Source: Colius striatus
Lineage: Eukaryota > Chordata > Aves > Coliiformes > Coliidae
Direction of reading: 5' to 3'
NCBI RefSeq assembly: GCF_028858725.1
Contig: NC_084790.1
Coordinates: 10,110,169 to 10,174,168 of the forward strand
Length of the DNA stretch: 64,000 nt
Positions 1 through 11,963 of the stretch are shown piece by piece; positions within the stretch are counted from its first letter, which is position 1; every line of letters begins with the position of its first letter. Made by a program: the position numbers and the translations under genes. Under the pieces are notes generated by a model. That model had not been told where the DNA came from and did no database searches. It worked only from the letters and a program-made list of their open reading frames with translations.

Positions 1-3000
1 TGAAAAGAACATGTTCCAAAAGTAGTATTTCAAAATATTATTTTGCTACGTCTCTTTTTTGCCCTCAACCTGCTTCAAGTAGACAAAGCAACTAATAGTC
101 ACAGCATTTGAGCTAGGAGTCTGTCTCACCAATTTCCATGCACATTCTTCAGTGTCACTGGATATCTTTGCTTTCAGTTCTTGCCTTTTCTTTCAGTCTT
201 CCTCTTTACTATGACATTCCAGGTACCCAATCACCATTCTCCTTCCTATTACTAACACCAGAAAGCGCTAGCCAAGGTACAAATGTAGACTACTCGGTCC
301 TGAAAATCCCTTGATCAGCTTTCACTATCCTGAAGTTTTTGGGCTCAGCTCTGCACTTAGCTAATCTCTACTGCTGCTGTCACAGAACACTACCAAAGCA
401 CAACCTCAAATGCTAAGATTATCTGCCTCTGAGATTAATGAGGCTGACATCAATAAACAAATTTCCTGACCATTTGCTTTCTAACAGCTGCAGTATTTTT
501 TTTTAATCTTACTATTTATGATCATATATATATCACTGCCAAAAGCCATTTTAATGCAACCTGAACAACAACTTCACATGAAAATTCTTGCTCATTCAAT
601 TACATTCCCTTGAACACAGATCTCTTATCCTAAGGAAGAAAACATGTTTAAACTGCTTGCCATTGTCTTTGTATTTAGTAGTCAGACAGGTAAATCTATC
701 ATCCCAGCCAGAAGCCAGTACTGCAAGTTGCATATCTGGAAGCTGAGGCCAAGACAGAGGTTTAATAAGAAATCCAAATCACCCCATCCTTCTATCAGAG
801 ATCACTGAGAGGTAGAAAGTGCAATAAACCCAGAATACACCTTTCAAGTTTTCTGTTAATTTCTTTTAATCTCTCCAGAAGAATCTGAGTGGATCTAAAC
901 TATATGCTTAAAATTTAAGTTCTAAAGCATGTAATCATTACTGGGTAGCCAAGATTTATCTCTTAAGCCAGGTAATGCTAAAGGCTCTCTGAGGTAACCG
1001 CCTGCTCTGCCTGTTCTCATTCTAAGCAGGGAATAAAGAATAAGTATCACTCTCAACGGGGGTGAATCCACTACTTCTGTTTGCTAGCAGAAAGCAGAAC
1101 ACAAACCTCTTCTGTAAACATTTGCGGTTACCTTATAATTTACTGGTCAAACAGACAACTAGACAATAATTTTGAATAGCTGTAAGATTCAGACTATTTT
1201 ACCTGGAGTACCTTTGTAACCAGATAAAAGATTATAGGAGATAGATTAAAATAGTATGTAGTAGGGCCAGATGCATAGGTGCTTTGTAGTTAGAACTAAT
1301 GCTAAGATGGAATTGATACAAATATAGACATGCTATCCTCATAAAGGATGTCCTGGAATAATAACTTTCTCTGCCTCAAGGGGAAAGACTATTTTTAACA
1401 GGTGGACAGGGTGGGCCCAGTCATTTTATATGCATGACTTGGTAACGACTGTACTCTGACTATCATTACCAGCTTGATGGGGTGGGCCTGGTTACTTTAT
1501 ATGCATGATTTGTACTGATAAGGATGGGAACCCTTCTGCCTTGTTAGGCATCAGAGGCCAGATGATTGTTTACTCAATCTATATGCCAGGTGGAGGACAA
1601 CACCTATTATAGAAGATTTTGTATAAATACAGTGAGGGATGTACCGTTGGGCATGCTGGCTCTATGCAGCTACCCCCTAGCACCTGTCTCTGCAAAGACA
1701 TGAAATAAAGCAATATCTCTACTCTATGTGTAGGTTGGCTTATTGCATAATGAGCACATAATGAAGCAACAGCTTCAGTGACTTAAGGTCACATTATATT
1801 TAGAATAAAGATTAGAGTCTAATGTAAACAAACTGTGGCTGGACCCCACTAATTAACAATGTCAAGAAATGCACCAGTAAGAATCTGAATTTTCCTTAAT
1901 TTGTACCAACACAACAATACTGTTTTCAGCTGCAGTTCATCTCATTAAGCTGATGAGAATCTATCCATATACAATTCTAACTATATACTATAAAAAAACC
2001 AATATACCATTTTGGAATAGTTACACTTAGCATATAGCATTAAGTTTAAGCAAAAGGTAAATCTAGGTTTTGCCTCTGCACTTGAAATCCCTTTCCACCT
2101 ATACAGTTCTAACAGCAGACATCTTTCAAGAAAAAAAATTATTTTACAGGGTTTTCCAGAAACAGTTTAGCTTTTTACCCAGGCATTTTGCTCCCAGTAG
2201 GCCCTGAGATACCATCCCTCTCAAAGGGTTTCTTACATGAAAAAGCATGCAGACTTTTAAAACCCACCAATAAAACCAAACCCAAACAACCCAGGTATGA
2301 AGATTTGCACTCCCAGCTCATACGTACTGGAGAACAGAGCCTGCCACAGGATCAGCCTCGTACACATATAAACCAGAAATCCAGATAAGGAAGATCAACA
2401 GGCTTTAGTGAGGAACAATAATTTATTCCACTTTAGAAAAGATCTGAAGTTTCACAATCATTTCCATTTGTAACTCTACTTTGCAGGTTTCTCACATATG
2501 CTCAACACTTAACATATTTTTAGAATATGTGAGCTGAGGACAAAACTACCATAACTAGTACTTGTCCTAAAGGAATTTTTGTGGCCTGAATGGACAGCAT
2601 ATATCAGAAAAGGTAATTATGGGGTTCTGCAGCAGAGTGGTTATTTTTTCTCATACTTAAACCCAAAAATAAAACAACCTGCTTTGCAATACTGTTTCAG
2701 ACATTGTCATGGTGAAGATTAGATGGCATTATTTCAGGTATATTCACAAAAGAATTGCTGCTGTCCACAGTGGACTCTTACATCTGTATCAGACAAAGAA
2801 AATTTTAATGTGTTGCTTAATTACTAGAATAATTGCATCAATGGGTTATTCTTAAGTTCATAAAACATTGCATTATTAAATATATTCTTAATCATGAAAA
2901 ATTGTATCAAGTACATATATCAAATGTAATGCATATATCACTACAAGCTTAATTTCTACAGTTTTCTACAGTATGAATTTTTTATGAGATCATAGCAAAG

Positions 3001-6000
3001 AATTCTGATTTTATTACAGATCTGTATTTTACAAATTCCACTCCAAGGCTGCTTTTTGTTGAAGTAAAGATGTATTAGTGTCATTTTCAGGAAGATTATT
3101 AGTATGGGGCCCTCACTTTAATCTATACTGGGAATTTATCTCTTAAATCTGGGCAGTCCATTTTAAAATAAAATATGTTCTGAAGAATATACCTAGTATA
3201 CTGCCCAAGCAAAATTTGTTTGGGTTCAGAATTCTCACACTACTTTTATCATCCATGGTACTCTCCTTGGCTTTCCAAACCTTTTAACCTATGTCACAAT
3301 TTAATAATCACTATTTAATAATTATAATCATTCTCTTATTAAGTGGATATTTCTTTTCGTCCTTCTAAGGCACCCTGTAGTTCAGGACAACAAAATCTCT
3401 TTGTTGATTAGTTATTTAAGACCAGCAACAATAACTACGCTGGAAAGAAAGGTGCTTTGAGAGGATTACACAGAGCTAGTTCTCAACAGCACCAAGCCGA
3501 GAGCAGCAAATTACAAACCCAAGTACTTCATTGCATGTAACCAAATTGGCTGGTTGAAATGCTAATTGCCTTTCAGCAAAGCTAAAGGCAGACAGGGGGA
3601 CCCTGTGCTTCAGAGAATGACATGCATTTTTTTACCCCACTTCTGCACCATTGTCTTGCTGAGAATTATTCAAAATCTATTAATAAAGGTAGCTCTTTTC
3701 CTAACCTTTAAAAATGTGGGAAATTTCTGAAGCTCTGACCAATACCTCAGATCCCTCGGTCTGCCAAACCAGTAACAGATGGCTGGATTAAGGCCATGTT
3801 AAATCCTTAATGAAGCAAAGCTTGAAACAATTCAGAGCAGTAAGGCACTGGACCAGTTCAGGATAAGTGACTGAGGAGAAGGAAGTTTCTTTTGCCATCT
3901 GAAAATGAGAACCATAACTGTATTCTGACTAATAAATCTATACTAGATCCAAAACGAGATAAACAAAAATCTCTTGATATATTATCCAATATTGCTATAA
4001 CATTCTGGAGGAAATTCTGTCTTCAATTTGGTAACTAATCCACAAACACAAAATCTGCAATGAACATGGAAATATCTCTAATTTTGCCAGAGAAATTTAG
4101 CCTGTAAAATATGCTTTTTTAAATAAGTACAACTTTAGCTTCACAGAAAACCTGAACTTACAAATCATTTCAGTAAAAGAAGTTTAAACAACTTTAAATA
4201 GTTTTATAGGAAATATTCATTAGCCAATCTAAGAATCAATATTTTTTGTATTTCAAGTGTATTTCAGAACTCTCAGTTATCAAGTTCTTTCTGCAACTAT
4301 CCAGAAGCTTTCCAGTTCACAGTAAACTCAATCTTGAAAATATTTATTGACACAAAATATTTTCCAGTGAGATTGTTCACTCAAAGAATGACTCAGCAAG
4401 CAAGGCTTTGCAGAAATAGTATAATTCATGATTTAAAAAAATTCTTTGGAGTGAAAAATGTTACAGTGGGTCCACCTGGAAGGAGATAAATGCCCTCTAA
4501 CATTGATTGCTCCTGTCAACCTTTTTCCTCTAGGAGACACTAATATAGCTCCTCTTAGATAGACATAATTCTGGAGTTTCTGGAACTACGACAAGTGCAT
4601 TCAATCAACAGCAATAGTTCTGCAAGCTTCCATATGATGATGGAGGTGTTGTATAGCATCTGTGTCTTAACACACATCAAAAGAAGTATTCAGATAGCAT
4701 GTGTGCTTATTTCTAGTGAGAAAAAGTGTTATATTCACCATTACATACAACAGTGACTATACCTAAATTGGCCAGTCTCATAGAACTGAATCAGAGTCAC
4801 AATTCCTACAAATGAGTAAACCCAATCTACAGGATTACACACGTTAAAATAGTTACATACATGATTATATCTTTAGCAGGTGAAGACTTAAATTCCAATA
4901 AGGTCTTCGTATTTTCTCTTGTCTACCTACATTTTAAAATTTCTTACTGAACAACTAAATTGACCTAATATTAAGAACATACTGGAAGTGTCTGGCTTAG
5001 AAAAAAAAAATCCAAGAGTAGGGTTATCCAGCAATAAAATGAAACTAAATTGCACTAGACATCCTATCTCAAATAATGTCAAGACTCTGACATATAGTGT
5101 ACTGCTTTGGTGCTTCCAAAAACAACTTAAGACTAAAAAAATCTTGAGAAGTAGTTGAAACAAATTTTTATTCTCCCTTTCACCAAAGTGTGATGAAAGG
5201 ACATACTTTTCCACGAAGTTTTCATTGAAACATTCTAAAATTAAAGTTTTATTAAGTTTAAAGACCATCTCTATGTACTTTGAAAAACACATAAATTAAT
5301 AACCATCTCACTGTCACCATGTTGTAATTCTGAACATCCACGCTAGCTGTGAAACAATATCAAAGGTGATTTGCGAGTCTTCAATATTTTTCCCCCAAAT
5401 CATCATACATTTTTTTGTACCCCATGACTGAGGTCTTACAGACCTCTGTAGCGGCATTGTTGTTTAGTGATACACACTAAAAGTGTATGCTTCCATAGCT
5501 TCTCCCATAGTTCATTTTCAGTCATCATCTTCATGTGTTAAGTAAAATGTGAGTGTAATCACTAGCAGACTTAAGTGCGTCTAGTTCTTCAAATGGAATA
5601 CCAAAGACAAAAACTCCTGGAAAACAATAATTTTAACAAAATTCCATATATATTATAGTTTTAATAATTTAGACTTGATTTGGAAAATTTAATTAAAATA
5701 AAGCTCACAACAATTTCCAAGGAAAGTATTGCACTGCAGGTTTGAATGTAAAAGGATCAATCTCATTCATATGTAGCAACTCTTTAAAACCCATGCAGTA
5801 TAATTTTTCAGTCTTAAAAATGCTCTCAGTACAAATAAGCTGCCCAGTACTAGTTCTCACAAAAGCAAATATTTTTTTTCCCATTGATTTCCATGTGGCC
5901 TGGGCACAGATCACAATTACAAGTTAATAAGCAGGTGCACCCATTATTGATGCTAATTAGCTCACTCAGATGCAAATATAATAAATACCATTGATTTTTT

Positions 6001-6700
6001 TATGTAAAGGTATTAAAACACAAAGTGTATTAGGGAGCTAGTAAAGCATAAAATTGTATGTTAGAAATCAATTGACATAAATATTAGTAATAACAGCAAA
6101 ATAGAAATGAAAAACACACTCTTAAAATATGTTAGCTTCATATCTAAGTCTAACATGTCACCATTTTTTTTATTTCCTCAGGAATCTGATTCTGCTTTCC
6201 ACTTGGAAACATTGAATATATTCAGTAGGAAAAAGCTTGTTTTAGGCTAAGAGGCAGACTAAGTGTATCACATTCTACCTTCAGTCATTAAACTCCCCTC
6301 ATAGCAGATTCCTAACATGATTAGTATTTAACTGAAGGGCTCATTCTAAACGACATGTGCAAAATGCTATCAGAAAAAAACCCACTTTTTTAAAGTCATG
6401 TGTCATTTCACATCTGCACTATGAAGCAATTAGAGACTCATGAAAAAACAATGACTGATGCTTGGCAAGCAGTTCCGTATACATTTGATCTTAACTTTAT
6501 CTGGGATAGCTAGAGTGAATTATGCAATGTCTCACACATAATCAGCATATCAAAAGCAAGAAGCACAAGCAATATTTCCAGTTGTAATCACATGTCACGT
6601 TTTAAATTACTAACATCTTTAAAGCTCATTCCTTATCAATGATTCGAAAAGTTAATTCTTAATTTTAACTCACTCTCCTTTGCAATACACAGTGCACATG
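1..6700. other. Gene-poor AT-rich flank, no coding exon recognised
   Basis: This AT-rich stretch shows no coding exon that I can recognise on either strand. By the human gene order, ADGRV1 would be expected on the minus strand. I looked for its repeated Calx-beta signature (a short run like NDxPxG followed by a beta strand) and did not see it. The stretch contains one LTR-like element near 1.25-1.76 kb, short AT dinucleotide runs near 520, and what looks like a decayed ancient repeat near 5.86-5.92 kb. Open frames here, such as the 121-codon one at 4,927-5,292 on the minus strand, have neither splice context nor recognisable domains. Confidence 0.6.
1250..1760 (+). mobile_element. LTR-like element (solo LTR of an old endogenous retrovirus)
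   Basis: The stretch carries an LTR-like promoter and polyadenylation pair. TATAAATA lies at 1622-1629 and AATAAA at 1704-1709, about 80 bases apart, as in an R region. Just upstream there are two imperfect direct copies of about 32 bases (1410-1442 and 1480-1511), both containing GTGGGCC and TATATGCATGA, which resembles a duplicated U3 enhancer. A second element near 54.65-55.23 kb shares the TATAAATACAG box, then a CCCCCTAGCA motif about 45-50 bases on. The boundaries are estimates because I could not fix the terminal TG/CA or a target-site duplication. No gag, pol or env coding sequence is attached. Confidence 0.5.
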
Positions 6701-6719
6701 CAGCCTCCCCGCTTTTTTT

Positions 6720-7340
6720 TCTTTCCCCTAATTTAAACAGTCAAAGTAACGTTTGATGCGTTTTTGAGAGTTAAAAATTGCCAGTTGAGTTTCATCCCGA
6801 TACGATCCCCTAAGAAAAGGATTTTCCATTGGAAAGACTATTGTCTCCACCTGCTCTTCTCGGTAGATGAGAAAGAGGAGCTGCTGGAACAACAGAAACC
6901 TTAGCAGACTCTTACTATCCAGCAGCCACTCGGGGGTGAGCGACACACTCACTGTCTGCCGCTGGGTTAAACGCTGTCCGTGCTTCAACAGGTGCTGCTG
7001 GCAGAACCCACGAGCTGGACCGTGAACAGCCCTGCAGCTGATATAGGATGCTCCCAAAGCGACCACCACCTCAAACAGAGAGACAACAAACCTACCTAGA
7101 CCCGGGGACATGGACATCCGCGTCTTCTGGACTCAGCCAGCCGCCTGCACACTCCGTTGTCACTCACGCATTATGCATTCCCCTCTCCTACTCCTCCCTC
7201 CGCTCTGCTCCGTCCAGCACTCTCCTCCCTCTCCTGACTCCTGCTGCCTTCCCACTACTGTGGAGATAAAAGAGGGTGGGATAGAAGAGGACAATTTTTT
7301 TTTCCCCCAACTTCAGCGCTGCTGTAGCTGAGATAGAGCT
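6720..7340 (-). promoter_or_regulatory. Promoter-like block with candidate first exon, facing left
   Basis: This block is clearly more GC-rich than its AT-rich surroundings. Read on the minus strand it has purine-rich GGAGG/GAGAGG tracts, a TTTTATCT TATA-like box near 7,265, and an ATG near 7,117. Shortly after the ATG comes a good splice donor context (TCTAG|GTAGGT, near 7,100). If the donor is ignored, the frame stays open from 7,117 to 6,728 (129 codons) and begins with a signal-peptide-like hydrophobic run. By synteny this could be the promoter and first exon of ADGRV1, which is transcribed away from LYSMD3 in human. The encoded residues do not convincingly match the human protein. An unrelated lncRNA promoter is equally possible. 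Confidence 0.3.
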
Positions 7341-8418
7341 GAACCCTCCAGTCACTGCCTTGGCACTCAGCTAGGACTGCACTGGACGCAGCAACACTGG
7401 CAGGCTTTATTACTGGATTATGACAGATTTTGGATGCAAGTCCTCGGCTGCACCAGGACATGCTGCTCATCTTAATTCACAACTATTCATTGCTCAGCAG
7501 GGAAAAAACAATTACTGATCCTAGATCAAACATTTTGGACACAATAATTTCTCTAAATAATATCAAAATCACATTTTATGGACATCACCATTCCAAGCAA
7601 ATTCTGAGCCACAGCAGAGACAGAAAGACACAAAGGCAGCACTCGGATCTTGAAGAGGGTAGTCTCAATTTTCACATTTAATGGCAAAAAAAGTGTCACT
7701 ATTCTTGCTTGTCCGATGCATTTAAGCCTCAAAACGTAGACAAATGAGATTTTTTTTTAAATGCAATTTTATTTAGTCCTAGTTACACAGCCTCCACTGT
7801 ATTTCTAGAACCTGTGAGAGACCTACTATAGCTTAAAAAGTAGAAATGTCTGGCAAATGAGGGCATCAGCAATACAATTTCATGTACCTGGATCTCGTTA
7901 GATCCATTAACACTCCTACACTCCCTGCACCTCTCATACAAATTGAAAACATGCTATCAAATTTTTAAAAAGCAAAGAAATCCAGGTCCCAATACATTCC
8001 TAGTCTACAGCAATACACAACCACATTCCAGGTACTTTGAGATTGCTGGATCCTGCCATTTTATCTTTTTATCCTAGATCCTAAGACTGTTCTGCTAACA
8101 TAGTACTCCTAAACAGCTTGAAAAATCCCTCCTCTGACACAACCTGGTGCAAAAGCAGTGTAACAAGCAACATGCATCTGTTGTGAAACTTGACAGATGT
8201 TTTTTAAAAAATCCTCTATTGTTTCTCAGTATTGAGTAACCAGAATCTATTGTAAATGCCTATTTTAATACATATTAGCATGTAAGTATTTAGAAACAAA
8301 TCCAAATGTAATTCTAGCCTAATTTTAGATATTTATTTATTTATTTCACAGGCAGTGTATTTACAGAAACGGCAGAGGGAAATGTGAAGCACAAAATTAG
8401 ATTCTGCTCTGAATTTAC

Positions 8419-8634
8419 CTTTGCTATAGTTTACTGCAAGGTCATAAATTTCAAACGACCTTCCTTTGTTTTGCATTTCATTTATTTGTAGCATACATAA
8501 AAAAACAATCGCAGTGATAGAAATCACAGAGAAAAGAAGCACTGATCCTGCTAAGGCTAATATCTGTTCATATAGGAAGTATGAACACAGTGCATAAGTA
8601 TTAGGGGAAAAAAAATTACAGGCTCCAGAAGAAT
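8419..8634 (-). CDS. Candidate orphan exon encoding a transmembrane segment
   Basis: On the minus strand a 216-base open segment is bounded by a CAG acceptor (exon from 8,634) and a strong donor (AAAG|GTAAAT, exon end 8,419). It begins with two bases of a codon and ends with one, so both flanking introns would be phase 1, as is common for extracellular and membrane modules. The translation (71 full codons) starts with a short Cys-containing juxtamembrane stretch. It continues with about 23 hydrophobic residues (LALAGSVLLFSVISITAIVF and on) and a polar tail containing EIYDLAVNYSK. I do not recognise the family. The polypyrimidine tract before the acceptor is weak, and no partner exon was found. 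A chance open frame is possible. Confidence 0.3.
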
Positions 8635-8649
8635 CTGTGCTTTACAGTG

Positions 8650-11600
8650 GCATTACCCTCATCATTACATCAATATTGTGTTGAATTGTGGTGATCACAG
8701 TGTGGGAATAATTTAACAAACAGGAAAACATGAAGATTATGCTAAAGAATGACGGAATGTTTGAAAAATTGCTTAGAAAAGACCTGAAGAAATATTTTGC
8801 TTATAAACATAAAACTAATGCTTCAAAGTAGAAAGCATTCCACCTAAAATCAGCCATCCAGTCTAACCTAGTCACATAGATGAATGCATCTATATGAGGT
8901 GATTATTTCTCTCCTCTAACTAAACAGAGTCCAAATTACTATCTTAGACTACCACCAAGCTTTTGGATAATGCCATTAGGTTCATGTTCAGTAAGCTGAC
9001 TCTCTAGATACATTCTGCACACAGCTACAGAGAAAATTAACATTTATAAATACAAACCTGCAGCATAACAGATAATGTCATAGATAATCTAGTATGCAGA
9101 CTCAAGAGTAGACATGAATCATCAGAATAAACTCCAGTTCTTACGAGTGAAGGAAACAATCCACTGGAATAAGTCATTAAACATTAGAAAAAAAAAAAAA
9201 CCTATGCAAGTGTCCTTTTTTCTAAAAAAAAACTATGCCTTTTACCTAAAACAAATTTAGGTCTATATGTATGACAATCTGTGCAATACGTCTGATCACT
9301 TCTTGCAGTTAACTCATTTGTGTTTCTTTATGAATATATTTTTATCAATACTTTATCATACATTATTCCCATGCACCAGCTCCAGTTTTTCTGTACTGAA
9401 AAGAGAGCAAGAGCCAGTCCCTCAAAAGCCCATACTATTACCTGCCAAATTTTTCATTAGACAGAACCTAACATATTAGCATGAGAGGCAAGTAGTATGT
9501 TTTTGAACAACATATCATTACTGTTCTTCTATCTCAACCTCACAACCTAGATCTGATACTCTCTTTCCTCTCTGGATCAACAGCTGGAAAGCATATCTGA
9601 GATATACAACTCTTTTTCTCTTTTATTCTATAATGTTGTTTCATTTTCTATAAATTACTTCATGCCATCCTTTTGTTGTCTAGTTTCTGTTCAATTTTGT
9701 TCTCAGTATCAGAAGGGATGCCCTAAAAGTCATCAGTTACCAATTGTAGCAGACTTGAGCACATTAAAGGTTGATAATTACTGAGCTAGAAAACAAAATA
9801 AGAGTGAGAACTCAGACTCCGGCTCACTAATCCACATAGCTACTTTCATGGACTCTTTCAACAAAACTGCATTCAGATCCAAAATGATGACAACTTTTAC
9901 TACCCTCTCCCACTCAATGTGTGGTACTCCATGTTTTCTTTCGATCCCTGAAAATTTCCCAGATATTTTTTATCATACTACTCCAGAGGCCCGTGCTTCC
10001 CTTTTGTCACAGACAAGGAGGAGACGGAGGTCCCATGGGATGTTGTCAGTGGTGGTCCTCAACCAGCTGGAAGGTTGTTGGTGATTGACATGGGAGGCTC
10101 TATATGCACTTTTAACAACAGCATGCTGCCCACACAGCACACCCAGCCCTTACAAATATAAGGGACAAACAATCAGGACTGGTATTGGGCCTACAATAGA
10201 TCTGGCATGGCAAAGAACTATGCCTCCAGATCAGCGTCAACTTCTGAATGAAAGCAGTAAATAAGTTATACTAAGTACATCCCTCAATTCTTTGTTTGTT
10301 TGTATTTCCTTTGTTTTTAATTCATTAAAACTCTGCAAGTTAAAAATGGCTCTGCTACCAGTAAACCAATACTGAAAGCAGCAGAAAGAGAATCAGCGGA
10401 GTCCAGTTTGTTTGTTTTGAAATCTTGCCTTTTCTCTTTATTGGCATCATCTGAAAGGAAAGACCAAAGATGAGGGAGTTAGAAGAAGAAATAAATCCTG
10501 AAGGAAAGCAAGGCTTAAGGGAGCGAGAAGAAAAAAAAAAATGCAAAGGGCTTAAGAAGGGAGTATTTTCTCATAATGTTTACATTTTTGTTTCTATTAA
10601 GGGAGTTTTTTGTGTTGTATGAAGGTGATTTTCCTTTCAGTCACAGGTACTACAATCTTAAGCTACTAATTTTAGCAAAAAGAACTGCTAGCAAATTTTT
10701 CTGAATATCCATAAATGACACTAAAATTGAGATCTGTTTTCACCTGTGGCATCCAAGCTTCAAAATTCTGGGCTCAATACTTATTTGAATGCAAGCAGCA
10801 AACACAGAGATGCTGAGAATTTTAAACTTTTGGTCCTGCACAGATTTCCACATTGCTCTATCAGCTGAAGCAGAATGAACTTCTCAGAATGAGGAACATT
10901 AGCACATGCATAGCTCTTTCATAGATCCATCCCTAATTAAAATACACCAGATACTATTTAGCTTTACTTCTTTCCTGTTTACTAATGAATCACTTGCAAT
11001 ATGACACACTTCAAAAATACCTAACACCAAACCTTGTTCTGAATAATTCTAGTGTACATGAAGAATACTGGGACTCATCATTCTTCTCTCTTCACAGAGT
11101 AATTGACAAGATACAGATTATTTTCTTGCAAGAAATTAACTTGGCTCTGGTGGTTGGTTTGTTTGTTTGTTTTTAAATGGGTTTTCTTTGAACACTGGTC
11201 GATGTTGGTGAGCATTTCTTCAAGACACGCTATTTTTAAGAACATTAGAGACTACCACAAGCATATTTATTCTTCCCTGTGTGGAAAAGAAAGAGCAGCC
11301 AGAACTGCAGAACATGACCTTGGAAACAGAGTCTTCAGGGAACTACACTAAAAGTCATGCTTTGAAAGACGACAGAACTGGCCAAGGCTCATACCAAATC
11401 CACATGCTCACCTCAGAGCCTTACTAGTCTGTATTACGGGGCTTCTGATCACTATTCCACAGCAGATCATGATCAAGCTTGTGTTGTCTGTTCTTCAAAA
11501 TGTGAAATGAAGATTCTTTCTGTTGCTGTCTACCTGCCCTCCCCGAAGACTCCTATCCAACTGCCCCATGCTGAAGAAAGGCACCTCTGTCAGGTATCAC

Positions 11601-11930
11601 CTGATGCCTTTTCAGTACTATCAGGCATTGTCGCTCCTCTCTTTCCTGAGCCACTGCACGTCCTTCTTGATGGGCTGGAAATGCTTTAGAATTAAAATGT
11701 TGAATTTATTTATTTATTCATAGTTCCCTACTGAATAAACAAACACATGCAAGAAAGAGCACAAAGTAGACAAATACAAACAGCACTAATAATCTTAAAA
11801 GACTGAATGACAGAATTTGAATACCATGGTTCTGACTCAGTGGTTTAGGCCACACTGGTTAGTGTGAAGATGTATGCAGATACATTCAGGTTTTGATCCT
11901 CTACTTTTCAGAGATGTTCAGGATTTAAAA

Positions 11931-11963
<33 letters not shown>

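Noticed and set aside
4927-5292. The longest minus-strand frame in the left flank (121 codons).
   Set aside because: The composition is that of AT-rich DNA (Phe, Leu, Ser), with no domain, splice or conservation argument.
5705-5914. A 69-codon minus-strand frame that looked like a terminal exon (ICAQATWKSMGKKIFAF...).
   Set aside because: The part around 5,860-5,920 resembles a decayed ancient vertebrate repeat, and no family or splice partner fits.
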